Origin: Methylococcaceae bacterium | GTDB lineage: Bacteria; Pseudomonadota; Gammaproteobacteria; Methylococcales; Methylomonadaceae | Assembly: GCA_009925045.1 (NCBI GenBank) | Contig: RFQK01000034.1 | Location: 1 to 10,619, forward strand | Length of the DNA: 10,619 bases | Direction of reading: 5' to 3' | In this document: positions 1 through 6,470 of the stretch, one piece after another | Numbering within the stretch: the first letter of the stretch is position 1 | How the letters are laid out: each line of letters starts with the position of its first letter | Notes under the pieces: model-generated | What the model was told of the DNA's origin: nothing | The model's input: the letters and a program-made list of their open reading frames with translations, nothing else | Database searches by the model: none | Made by a program: the position numbers and the translations under genes

Positions 1-1696
1 CGAGCTTGGCAAATGTCTGTTGCGAGGCGTTAAGATTTAGGGTCTTTTGCGAGAACTGCGTTGCTGCAACTTCGAGATTGGTATCTTGCAGGCTAGACAA
101 GGTCGTTTTGAGAGTAAGGGCCGCATTGTCGTTCACATTTTTTTGCGATTCAAGGCGCGCCAATTGGCTTCCCGCCAATGTTTGAACATTGGAAAAATGG
201 TCAACCACTGCTTTAACTTGGTTCACAGAACCCGAAGTAGATTTGCCTGCTTTAAGCAAGGCAATTGCCAAGGGATGTTCGGAATGTGCTTCTAAACTTG
301 CAGCAAACTGCAGAATCTGGCTTTCACTCAGATCGGCGCAAGCAATCAATTCAGATACTTCCGGTTTGCCCTGAGTGACAGTTCCGGTCTTATCCAGAAC
401 CAGACAATCCAGCTTCCCGGCCGTTTGCAGCGCGTCACCTTGACGAATTAATATCCCCATCTGCGCCGCACGCCCTACTGCTACCATCACCGCAATCGGT
501 GTAGCCAGTCCTAAAGCACAAGGACAGGCGATGACTAACACCGTCATCGCTGTGACAAAGGCGTAGCCCAAAACCGGTTCGGGTCCAAGCCATAACCAGA
601 CCAAGAAGGTCAGCACAGCGATCATCAGAACACTGGGTACAAAGACCGCCGCAATACGGTCAGCCAGACGGGCTAACTCAGGTTTACTGTTTTGCGCCTG
701 ACGCACACTCTGAATAATCTGCGCTAAGGCTGTATCGCGGCCAATGCGGCTGGCCGTCATTAAAAAACTGCCGCGCAAATTTATTGTACCCGCCGCCAGC
801 TTGGCGCCCAACTGTTTCTCAACCGGGAGTGACTCGCCTGTCAGCATGGACTCGTCAACACTGGAGTGGCCTTCGATCATGACACCATCGACAGGAATTT
901 TTTCGCCTGGCCTCACCCTTAGCGTTTCACCCAAACCCACATTTTCAATCGCGATATCAATCTCCACGGCATCACGCACCACCCGTGCTGTCCTGGGTTG
1001 CAGCCCCAGCAAAGCCCGAATGGCAGCCGAGGTATGCGATCGGGCGCGACTTTCTAATGCATTACCCAGATTAATGAACGCGAGGATCACGGCGGCGGCT
1101 TCAAAATAAGCGTAGGCGGACACGCTAGGCAAATTGCGATAAAAATCTATCACCACGGTTGAATATAGCCAGGCAGAACCCGTACCCAAAGCGATCAGGG
1201 TATCCATATTGGCTTGGCGAAGCCGGCCCAGTTTTATTGCACTTTGAAAGAAATGGCCACCAGCAAAAAACATCACTGCAAATGTGAGCAAAGCAATGGG
1301 TGGCCAGAACTGTCTGCCTTCCGGACTTGCAATGGCCGGAAACCATTGCAAATGATCTCCCAGCATGAGGTAAAAACCGAGTAAGCCGGAACATCCCGCC
1401 TTGATTAATAAATCACGATAATGAGCGTGCTGCTGTCGTTCTTCTTCACTCGGGTCTTCTAAACCTTCCATCACAGCTGCATCATAACCGACAGCTATCA
1501 AAGACTGTTTTAACTGGAGTGGATCAAGCTTGCCAGTCACGACCGCCGAGTGATCAGCAAAATTAACCTCAACGGTTTCAACACCTGCAACTGAATGAAT
1601 TGCCGCCTCAACCGCCGCTATGCAACCAGCACAACGCATGCCTAGAATAGACAATCGTATTGACTGACCGACGACGGGCTGGGCAAGGCTATTCAT
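1..1696 (-). CDS. copA: Copper-translocating P1B-type ATPase, 3' part replaced by FlgL-like sequence (runs off left edge)
   Basis: The first ~485 residues form a copper-exporting P-type ATPase of the inner membrane. An N-terminal heavy-metal domain carries GMRCAGC (Cys22, Cys25). Six membrane helices follow, the actuator TGES lies at 286-289, and the metal site CPC is at 391-393 in helix 6. The phosphorylation motif DKTGT starts at Asp435, and the SEHP motif of the nucleotide domain has His474. The ATG at 1696 is preceded by AGGAG seven bases upstream, and copZ ends 13 bases earlier. No stop codon interrupts the frame. After about residue 485 the CopA sequence ends. From about residue 490 to the edge (residue 565) the frame reads like the FlgL C-terminus, with the motifs [28 protein letters not shown] and [10 protein letters not shown]. 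The hinge GDGxND motif and helices 7-8 are therefore absent, so this product should not pump copper. The CopA identity is certain; the FlgL part is recognised by eye from family patterns. Confidence 0.88.
   Translation of the reverse strand, partial: MNSLAQPVVGQSIRLSILGMRCAGCIAAVEAAIHSVAGVETVEVNFADHSAVVTGKLDPLQLKQSLIAVGYDAAVMEGLEDPSEEERQQHAHYRDLLIKAGCSGLLGFYLMLGDHLQWFPAIASPEGRQFWPPIALLTFAVMFFAGGHFFQSAIKLGRLRQANMDTLIALGTGSAWLYSTVVIDFYRNLPSVSAYAYFEAAAVILAFINLGNALESRARSHTSAAIRALLGLQPRTARVVRDAVEIDIAIENVGLGETLRVRPGEKIPVDGVMIEGHSSVDESMLTGESLPVEKQLGAKLAAGTINLRGSFLMTASRIGRDTALAQIIQSVRQAQNSKPELARLADRIAAVFVPSVLMIAVLTFLVWLWLGPEPVLGYAFVTAMTVLVIACPCALGLATPIAVMVAVGRAAQMGILIRQGDALQTAGKLDCLVLDKTGTVTQGKPEVSELIACADLSESQILQFAASLEAHSEHPLAIALLKAGKSTSGSVNQVKAVVDHFSNVQTLAGSQLARLESQKNVNDNAALTLKTTLSSLQDTNLEVAATQFSQKTLNLNASQQTFAKL
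2..235 (-). other. flgL: FlgL-like C-terminal segment fused in frame to copA
   Basis: These 78 codons are in the copA frame but are unlike any P-type ATPase. They form a heptad-rich helix resembling the conserved C-terminal flagellin domain of FlgL, the hook-filament junction protein. Family members show a VGARLN-LDS-NVND block, then TLS-L-D-DYAEA, then ASQ-TF. Here the equivalents are [28 protein letters not shown] and ASQQTFAKL. The usual ending, GLSLFNY, would lie just outside the window. No flgL start or upstream flagellar gene is present. The segment is either the tail of a neighbouring flgL joined by deletion or recombination, or an assembly chimera. Confidence 0.72.
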
Positions 1697-1709
1697 TTAA
1701 TGCTCCTGC

Positions 1710-1922
1710 TTAGTCCTCAAGCTTAAATCCGGCATCGACAATGGCATCTTCAATATCGTCAACACTGATTTGTTGGTCATCAAACTCAACATCAACCCGT
1801 TTTTGCAAATGAGAGGCCTTGACTTGAGTCACACCCGTTAATGCCGTTAGAGCATTGCTCAGGCTGGCTTCACAGCCCCCACATTTCATACCGCTTACAT
1901 TCAAACTGACTGATACTGTCAT
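1710..1922 (-). CDS. copZ: Heavy-metal-associated domain copper chaperone (CopZ-like)
   Basis: This is a 70-residue single-domain HMA protein, the usual size for CopZ/Atx1-type cytoplasmic chaperones that carry Cu(I) to CopA. The metal-binding motif GMKCGGC places its cysteines at 14 and 17. The rest follows the beta-alpha-beta-beta-alpha-beta pattern, ending in VDDIEDAIVDAGF. The ATG at 1922 is chosen over upstream starts because AAGGAG stands eight bases before it. copA begins 13 bases downstream on the same strand, so the two are surely co-transcribed. The family is clear; copper rather than another soft metal is inferred from the copA neighbour. Confidence 0.9.
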   Translation of the reverse strand: MTVSVSLNVSGMKCGGCEASLSNALTALTGVTQVKASHLQKRVDVEFDDQQISVDDIEDAIVDAGFKLED

Positions 1923-1971
1923 CGCAAAACTCCTTAAAGACACTCTAATTGCAAACCTAGATTAATGCGGC

Positions 1972-2000
1972 TCGACGCACACTACGCTATCATGTATAAA
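1972..2000 (+). promoter_or_regulatory. Candidate promoter of the rhodanese-hflD-mutM operon
   Basis: TCGACG (1972-1977) and TATAAA (1995-2000) are separated by exactly 17 bases, giving a leader of roughly 65 bases before the ATG at 2072. Its -10 box overlaps the candidate -10 of the divergent copZ promoter, so the two would compete for polymerase. The -35 matches the consensus at four of six positions. Confidence 0.4.
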
Positions 2001-2020
2001 ACACAAGAAAATTTCATCAA
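1993..2020 (-). promoter_or_regulatory. Candidate promoter of the copZ-copA operon
   Basis: Read on the minus strand, TTGATG (2015-2020) and TATACA (1993-1998) are separated by 16 bases. This would give a leader of about 65 bases before the copZ ATG. The -35 hexamer is one arm of the palindrome at 2015-2028, so a repressor or activator bound there would control it. The 19-base spacer typical of CueR-controlled promoters is not seen. This is a by-eye assignment. Confidence 0.4.
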
Positions 2021-2028
2021 CTTTGATG
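2015..2028. promoter_or_regulatory. Palindrome (6+2+6) between divergent promoters, possible operator
   Basis: The sequence CATCAACTTTGATG is a perfect inverted repeat with a two-base centre. It lies over the -35 box of the candidate copZ promoter and just after the expected start point of the rhodanese transcript, a placement suited to an operator. It is not followed by a usable T-run, so it does not look like a terminator. The binding protein is unknown, and the match to known copper regulator sites is poor. Confidence 0.4.
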
Positions 2029-2071
2029 TTCATTTCTACATTTTTTTTGCACGAGTCCTTCGCTACCCACT

Positions 2072-2482
2072 ATGAAACACTTTGTATTTTTATTAAGTCT
2101 GTTATTCGCCTTTAGCTCAGTGCAAGCAGAAGAGCTCAAACTGCTTAACCCTGAACAGTTGCAAAGCATCCAAACCCAGCAATCGCCGCTGATCGTTGAT
2201 GTTCGTACCCCAGCAGAGTGGCAAGCCACCGGTATTATTCCTAACAGCCATAAACTACAGGGCTTTGACAGTAATGGCCAGTTTGATGCCGTTAAATGGA
2301 CGGCTGAACTGGAAAAGCTTAAAACCTCTCCTGACCAAGCCGTGATTCTGGTTTGTCGTTCCGGGAATCGTAGTGGCAAAATTGGGGATATCCTGGTCAA
2401 ACAAGGCCAACAGAATATCTATCACTTACAAAACGGCATTCAGGGTTGGATACAAACAGGCCATCCCGTTCAAGCAGAGTAA
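2072..2482 (+). CDS. Exported single-domain rhodanese-like sulfurtransferase
   Basis: This 136-residue protein has a signal peptide (residues 1-19, hydrophobic core FVFLLSLLFAF, likely cleavage after SVQA), so the mature domain is probably periplasmic. The rhodanese fold is shown by LIVDVRTPAEW near 40-50 and by the active-site loop CRSGNRSG, with Cys95 as the expected persulfide-carrying residue. The family ending, a glycine-tryptophan pair in GIQGW, is also present. Related single-domain proteins resemble PspE. The ATG at 2072 is the only start that gives a complete signal peptide, and no strong ribosome binding site precedes it. hflD begins one base after the stop codon, so this gene heads the operon. 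The substrate is unknown. Confidence 0.88.
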   Translation: MKHFVFLLSLLFAFSSVQAEELKLLNPEQLQSIQTQQSPLIVDVRTPAEWQATGIIPNSHKLQGFDSNGQFDAVKWTAELEKLKTSPDQAVILVCRSGNRSGKIGDILVKQGQQNIYHLQNGIQGWIQTGHPVQAE

Positions 2483-2483
2483 A

Positions 2484-3107
2484 ATGAAACTGGATACCAT
2501 TGAAAATCAGGCGATTGCCCTGGCGGGACTTAGCCAGGCTTGCTGGCTTGTCAATCAACTGGCTAGCCTTGGCCAATGCGACACCTTGGCGATGGCAAGC
2601 AGTCTGAGTAGTATCTTGAAAATTGATGCCGACAGTGTAGAAGAGGTGTTTGGCGGCATTAATGGTATTAAATTTGGCTTAATTCATCTGGATAGACAAC
2701 TCGGCAAAACCCCTACGCCCAATCAGCTCGAAATCCGTTATGCCGGCCAGTTGATTTCATTACAAAAACAACTGAGTAAAAATCCTAGTATGCAGGCCAC
2801 TATTCGCAATGGGATTACTCGCGCTCAGGCTCAAAATGAGCACTTCGATATTTTGCATGAAAATCTGCTGGCTAATTTTGCCGACTTATATTTTTCGACT
2901 ATTAGCAATCTGCAACCTAGGATTATGGTCATAGGTGATCAGCAATATTTAAACTCAGCCAACAATGTCAACCGCATTCGTAGTTTATTGCTGGCTGGAA
3001 TCCGTGCCGCCATGCTCTGGGATCAATGCGGTGGCAGACGCTGGCAACTTCCGTTTATTCGTCACAAACTCCATCAGCAAGTTCAGGTATTACTGAACAC
3101 TCTTTAG
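2484..3107 (+). CDS. hflD: High frequency lysogenization protein HflD homologue
   Basis: The 207-residue product matches the HflD family in length and in conserved blocks: AGLSQACWLVNQLA near the start, then EEVFGGINGIKFGLIHLDRQLG, then a C-terminal stretch including RIRSLLLAGIRAAMLWDQCGGRRWQL. HflD is a peripheral inner-membrane protein, mostly helical; in E. coli it affects the lambda CII decision, and its native cellular role is not settled. In many gammaproteobacteria hflD sits next to mnmA and purB; here it lies between a rhodanese and mutM. The ATG at 2484 begins one base after the preceding stop, which suggests translational coupling. Longer in-frame starts inside the rhodanese gene are unlikely. 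Confidence 0.9.
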   Translation: MKLDTIENQAIALAGLSQACWLVNQLASLGQCDTLAMASSLSSILKIDADSVEEVFGGINGIKFGLIHLDRQLGKTPTPNQLEIRYAGQLISLQKQLSKNPSMQATIRNGITRAQAQNEHFDILHENLLANFADLYFSTISNLQPRIMVIGDQQYLNSANNVNRIRSLLLAGIRAAMLWDQCGGRRWQLPFIRHKLHQQVQVLLNTL

Positions 3108-3115
3108 CTTTAGTC

Positions 3116-3928
3116 ATGCCTGAATTACCCGAAGTTGAAACCAGCCGCCTAGGCATCAGTCCTCATATTGTGGGCAAAACACTGGTGTCCTTGATTGTCA
3201 GACAAGCTAAATTGCGCTGGCCTGTCCCTAAAGATCTCGATCGACTTATCACGGGGCTGTCACTAAAAGCGATTAGCAGACGTGGTAAATACTTACTGTT
3301 GGATTTTGGGACTGGCTATCTGATCATTCACTTGGGTATGTCGGGTAGCTTACGTATTACCTCACAAGACAATACAGCCAATAAACACGATCACATTGAC
3401 TGGATATTTGCCGATGGCACAGTGTTACGTTACAACGACCCACGCAAATTTGGCGCGGTATTGTGGACTACTCAGCCTGAGCAACATCTGTTACTCAGTA
3501 AACTAGGGCCGGAACCTTTGTCCGAAAGCTTGAATGCCACCTATCTTTTTAAAATGGCTTCAAAACGACGCATTCCGATAAAAGCCTTCATTATGGACAG
3601 TCATGTCGTCGTGGGTGTAGGTAACATTTATGCCAGCGAATCCTTATTTTGGGCGGGCATACATCCAACACGCAGTGCTGGGGACATTAGTTTGGCTGAC
3701 TTTGAAAAACTGGTGACGAGTATTCAAAAGGTGCTCAGCCACGCCATTGAGCAAGGCGGAACAACGCTCAGAGACTATGTCAATCCACAAGGCAAGCCAG
3801 GTTACTTTCAACAAACACTACAAGTTTACGGTCGTCGCAATGCGAGCTGCCGACAGTGCTCAACACCGATTGAACATATCACAATTGGTCAGCGTGCCAG
3901 TTATTTTTGCCCGAGGTGCCAAAGCTAA
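3116..3928 (+). CDS. mutM: Formamidopyrimidine-DNA glycosylase (8-oxoguanine repair)
   Basis: This 270-residue enzyme removes 8-oxoguanine and formamidopyrimidines from DNA and cleaves the abasic site. The start is fixed by the invariant MPELPEVET: after methionine removal, the N-terminal proline is the nucleophile and the adjacent glutamate is catalytic. Lys58 in RRGKYLL is the conserved beta-hairpin lysine. The helix-two-turn-helix block is VVVGVGNIYASESLF, and the zinc finger uses Cys245, Cys248, Cys265 and Cys268. Length and motifs are complete. The gene lies eight bases after hflD and lacks a clear ribosome binding site, so it probably depends on coupling. Its stop overlaps the next start as TAATG. 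Confidence 0.96.
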   Translation: MPELPEVETSRLGISPHIVGKTLVSLIVRQAKLRWPVPKDLDRLITGLSLKAISRRGKYLLLDFGTGYLIIHLGMSGSLRITSQDNTANKHDHIDWIFADGTVLRYNDPRKFGAVLWTTQPEQHLLLSKLGPEPLSESLNATYLFKMASKRRIPIKAFIMDSHVVVGVGNIYASESLFWAGIHPTRSAGDISLADFEKLVTSIQKVLSHAIEQGGTTLRDYVNPQGKPGYFQQTLQVYGRRNASCRQCSTPIEHITIGQRASYFCPRCQS

Positions 3929-4341
3929 TGGCTGTATTATTTTTTAATTTACGTGGTGTTCCCGGCGATGAAGCCGATGATATTCGTGCACTTTTAGAGG
4001 CACACGCAATTGATTTTTATGAAACTGACGCAGGTAACTGGGGGATGTCGTTGCCTGCAATTTGGTTATATCAGGAACAAGATTTACAGCGCGCCCGCCC
4101 GCTTTTCGATGAATATCAAGAACAACGTGCTCAGCGCCAACGAGCCTTATATCTGCAGGCTAAACGTTTAGGAGAACATCAAAATTTTTGGCAACGACAT
4201 CGTTCACGGCCCTTACAGTTTTTATTCTATACAGGCGCTTTAATCTTGATAGCTTACGCTTCGGTAAAATGGGTATTTGAACTCGGCGACGTGTTGCCAA
4301 ACCGAGTTCAGGAATCGAGTATCAATGAGCCTGTAAAATAA
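3928..4341 (+). CDS. DUF6164 family membrane protein
   Basis: The 137-residue product begins MAVLFFNLRGVPGDEADDI and continues with a block containing HAIDFYETDAGNWGMSLPAIW, matching the DUF6164 family of unknown function as I recall it. The N-terminal half looks like a small alpha/beta domain of the DUF2007 type. It is followed by a charged helix rich in Arg and Gln (about 68-95) and one membrane helix, FLFYTGALILIAYASVKWVF (about 98-117). The ATG at 3928 shares its first base with the mutM stop and is preferred over an in-frame ATG at 3907 inside mutM. The last 20 bases overlap the convergent TIGR02647 gene. Its position next to mutM suggests only co-expression. Confidence 0.82.
   Translation: MAVLFFNLRGVPGDEADDIRALLEAHAIDFYETDAGNWGMSLPAIWLYQEQDLQRARPLFDEYQEQRAQRQRALYLQAKRLGEHQNFWQRHRSRPLQFLFYTGALILIAYASVKWVFELGDVLPNRVQESSINEPVK
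4278..4310 (+). repeat. Perfect 9-bp inverted repeat near the 3' end of the DUF6164 gene
   Basis: TGAACTCGG at 4278-4286 pairs exactly with CCGAGTTCA at 4302-4310 across a 15-base loop. The loop can add a short GGC/GCC pairing. The hairpin lies inside coding sequence, about 30 bases before the stop codon, and just upstream of the overlap between convergent genes. No T-run follows, so it is not a standard intrinsic terminator, but it could stabilise the mRNA end or aid termination. Confidence 0.5.
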
Positions 4342-4558
4342 TTAAGGCGCGTTGCAAATGTTCGGTCAGTTCGATACCGAGATCCGTCAGATAACCGCCA
4401 TCATTCTGAGTAATAATACCTTTACTAAACAATCGCTGGGCGGCTGCGATTAAATGTGGGTCAGCGTTACCGTGCACTTTTACACCTTCCTGCACACTGG
4501 ACAGATTGAACAAGGATAATAATCTGATTTCTGCGTTAAGTTCTTCGCTTATGAGCAT
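4322..4558 (-). CDS. TIGR02647 family small protein
   Basis: The 78-residue product matches the TIGR02647 family, known mainly from Pseudomonas and relatives and without an assigned function. Hallmarks are LLSLFNLSSVQEGVKVHG, then AAAQRLFSKGIITQNDGGYLTDLG, then a C-terminal helix with EHLQRALIIL. The middle resembles a winged-helix DNA-binding segment, but this is only an inference. The ATG at 4558 has TTTAGGA seven bases upstream. It lies 35 bases after the transporter gene and is probably the last gene of that operon. Its final codons overlap the convergent DUF6164 gene by 20 bases. Confidence 0.85.
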   Translation of the reverse strand: MLISEELNAEIRLLSLFNLSSVQEGVKVHGNADPHLIAAAQRLFSKGIITQNDGGYLTDLGIELTEHLQRALIILQAH

Positions 4559-4593
4559 TTTAAATTCCTAAAGATAAATGGATCAGCCGCTTG

Positions 4594-5673
4594 TTAAGAC
4601 GGGTGACTGTAAAACTGACTGTCTGTGTAGCGTTCATGCGCATGTCTGACCAGCACCATTACAACTGAAGCGACTGGCAGGGCAAGTAACACCCCCAAAA
4701 ATCCAAACAATTGCCCACCGGCTAAAACGGCAAATATCACCACAACAGGATGTAAACCGATACGGTTACCTACTAACCAAGGTGTGAGTAACATGCTTTC
4801 TATACTGTGACCGATACCAAAAACAATTAACACGGGTACCAAATGCATTAAATCCTGGAATTGTAAAAGTGCGGCGACACCCGCCAGAATAATGCCAGTC
4901 ACCACCCCCATATACGGGATAAAACTAATCAAACCTGCCAGCATCCCAATCAGCAGCGCCAATTCCAGATCAATCAGCCACAGGCCTATGGTATAAATGA
5001 GACCCATCGCTAACATGACATAAAACTGTCCACGCATAAAAGCCGAAAGCACTTCATCTGATTCCCCCGCTAATTTAGCAACGGTTTTTTCAAAGCGACG
5101 CGGAAATAATTCATGGATCTGAACCATGAGTTGATCCCAGTCTCGCAACAAATAGAAGGTAATCACCGGAATTAACAGCAAATTGGTAATCCAGCCCAAT
5201 ATCACTGCCCCCGAATGGGAAACCGAGACAATCAGACTACCATCGGCACCGCTTGCCTGTTGCCAATAACCGCGGATCAATAAGATCATTTGATCCGCCT
5301 GCAAAGGTCTGACACTGCGACCCATGTATTTTTGCAACAAAGGAATGACTGAGTGGTTTAGCCAATTCAATGAGGCGGGCAATTTTTCAATAAATTCACC
5401 GATCTGCCATTCAATGGCTGGCACTACGATCAATAATAGGGCAGTAATCATCAATATGATGCCGGAAAACACGACGATCACCGCCATAGTCCGGGTCAGT
5501 TGGCGCCCCTGATATTGATACGTTTCTAGTCTATCGACCAGAGGATCACCTAAATAGGCTAAAACTGCCGCACTGGCAAAAGGCAACAATATTGGCGCCA
5601 GTTTATAAAGCAGCACCAACAATACTGCCGAAGCGACCAAAGTCAGCCATTTCTGCGAGTCGGTTAGATTCAT
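4594..5673 (-). CDS. AI-2E family transporter (PerM-like membrane protein)
   Basis: This polytopic inner-membrane protein of 359 residues has the normal family length of about 350. An N-terminal hydrophobic pair is followed by a helix near 60-85, a soluble stretch to about 150, and a dense C-terminal bundle. Family signatures include LISFIPYMGVVTGI, LTPWLVGNRIGLHPVVVIF and AGGQLFGFLGVLLALPVA. Members of the AI-2E/PerM/TqsA family are described as exporters or permeases, including for autoinducer-2 and for Na+/H+ exchange, so the substrate here is open. The ATG at 5673 begins two bases after the dedA stop codon; a TTG at 5679 that overlaps that stop is an alternative. It is co-transcribed with dedA. 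Confidence 0.93.
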   Translation of the reverse strand: MNLTDSQKWLTLVASAVLLVLLYKLAPILLPFASAAVLAYLGDPLVDRLETYQYQGRQLTRTMAVIVVFSGIILMITALLLIVVPAIEWQIGEFIEKLPASLNWLNHSVIPLLQKYMGRSVRPLQADQMILLIRGYWQQASGADGSLIVSVSHSGAVILGWITNLLLIPVITFYLLRDWDQLMVQIHELFPRRFEKTVAKLAGESDEVLSAFMRGQFYVMLAMGLIYTIGLWLIDLELALLIGMLAGLISFIPYMGVVTGIILAGVAALLQFQDLMHLVPVLIVFGIGHSIESMLLTPWLVGNRIGLHPVVVIFAVLAGGQLFGFLGVLLALPVASVVMVLVRHAHERYTDSQFYSHPS

Positions 5674-5675
5674 GT

Positions 5676-6308
5676 TCAAGGCGCCAATTTTCGGACTTTA
5701 AAATATTCAAAAACCACAGGCAAAAAGGAAACAACCACTATGCCCAGAATAACGAATTCAAAATTCTGCTTAATAATTGGAATATTGCCAAAGAAATATC
5801 CGGCTCCGCCACAAATACTGACCCAAGCTATTCCACCCAAGACATTGAAACCTATAAACTGGTAATAATCCATACGTCCAATACCAGCCACAAAAGGCGC
5901 AAATGACCTGACGATGGGCACGAAACGGGCCAAGATGATGGTTTTACTCCCATGCACCTGGTAGAAGGCCTCAGCTTTATGCAGGTGTTGTTTGTTGACC
6001 CAAGCAGACCGGTAGGCCTTTTTTCCAAACATACGCCCTATCCAGTAATTAACGGTATCACCCAAGATGGCTGCGAGCGCCAATAAACCCAATAACCATG
6101 ACAGATTGAGCAAATCCAAGGCGGCCATTGCACCCGTTGCAAATAACAAGGAATCACCAGGTAAAAATGGCATCACGATAAAGCCTGTTTCTATGAAAAC
6201 CACCAGAAACAAAATGGCATAAACCCATACCCCGTACTCTGCCAATAAACCACTCAGGTAGTGATCAATATGCAAGAGCATATCGAGGAAATGTTGGAAA
6301 TATTCCAT
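5676..6308 (-). CDS. DedA family inner-membrane protein
   Basis: The 210-residue product has the DedA (VTT/SNARE-associated) pattern. Residues Glu40 and Asp52 lie in FIETGFIVMPFLPGDSLLF. Arg128 and Arg134 lie in ILARFVPIVRSFAPFVAG, followed by GRMDYYQF. These correspond to the acidic and basic residues known to matter in E. coli YqjA and YghB. DedA proteins are linked to proton-dependent membrane homeostasis, and some members recycle undecaprenyl phosphate or translocate phospholipids; which applies here is unknown. The ATG at 6308 is chosen because AGGTG stands six bases upstream; a GTG three codons earlier is less likely. A perfect palindrome lies immediately before the ribosome binding site. 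Confidence 0.92.
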   Translation of the reverse strand: MEYFQHFLDMLLHIDHYLSGLLAEYGVWVYAILFLVVFIETGFIVMPFLPGDSLLFATGAMAALDLLNLSWLLGLLALAAILGDTVNYWIGRMFGKKAYRSAWVNKQHLHKAEAFYQVHGSKTIILARFVPIVRSFAPFVAGIGRMDYYQFIGFNVLGGIAWVSICGGAGYFFGNIPIIKQNFEFVILGIVVVSFLPVVFEYFKVRKLAP

Positions 6309-6318
6309 AAAATGCACC

Positions 6319-6336
6319 TAAAGCGTAAACGCTTTA
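6319..6336. repeat. 8-bp inverted repeat directly upstream of dedA
   Basis: TAAAGCGT at 6319-6326 and ACGCTTTA at 6329-6336 are exact reverse complements around a two-base centre. The element ends next to the dedA ribosome binding site. With so small a centre it is more likely a protein-binding site than an RNA hairpin, and it could repress dedA from the leader. It vaguely resembles operators of LacI-family regulators, but that is a guess. Confidence 0.5.
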
Positions 6337-6352
6337 ATAGCTAGAGAAAGTC

Positions 6353-6378
6353 TAAATACTATTGCTGCATAGTATTTA
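6353..6378. repeat. 10-bp inverted repeat with 6-base loop
   Basis: TAAATACTAT at 6353-6362 pairs perfectly with ATAGTATTTA at 6369-6378 around the loop TGCTGC. It lies in the dedA leader region. The stem is AT-rich and has no T-run after it on either strand, so its role as a terminator is doubtful. Confidence 0.5.
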
Positions 6379-6385
6379 AAACAGC

Positions 6386-6398
6386 GCCACACCGTGGC
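6386..6398. repeat. Short 5-bp hairpin GCCAC/GTGGC
   Basis: GCCAC at 6386-6390 pairs with GTGGC at 6394-6398 around a three-base loop. On its own this could be chance; it is noted because it lies between two longer perfect inverted repeats. Confidence 0.3.
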
Positions 6399-6407
6399 AG
6401 AATGAAA

Positions 6408-6443
6408 TTGATGATTTACTACGCAATGGTCGTAAATCATCAA
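6408..6443. repeat. 12-bp inverted repeat downstream of the small membrane protein gene
   Basis: Bases 6408-6419 (TTGATGATTTAC) pair perfectly with 6432-6443 (GTAAATCATCAA) around a 12-base loop. It lies 28 bases past the stop codon of the minus-strand gene ending at 6471, the position expected for a terminator or 3' stabilising stem. The sequence after it on the minus strand is only mildly T-rich, so intrinsic termination would be weak. Confidence 0.5.
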
Positions 6444-6470
6444 ATTATCTGAAAGTAACAACCGGTGTTC

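Noticed and set aside
744..1109. Open frame of 121 codons on the plus strand opposite copA
   Set aside because: It lies antisense to clear CopA membrane and actuator sequence, has no family features and is a mirror of the real gene.
1923..2071. CueR-type operator with a 19-base promoter spacer
   Set aside because: No -35/-10 pair with the required spacing and dyad was found; the palindrome present is of a different kind.
2017..2400. Open frame of 127 codons on the minus strand opposite the rhodanese gene
   Set aside because: The plus strand carries a complete signal peptide and rhodanese domain; the reverse frame shows no recognisable protein.
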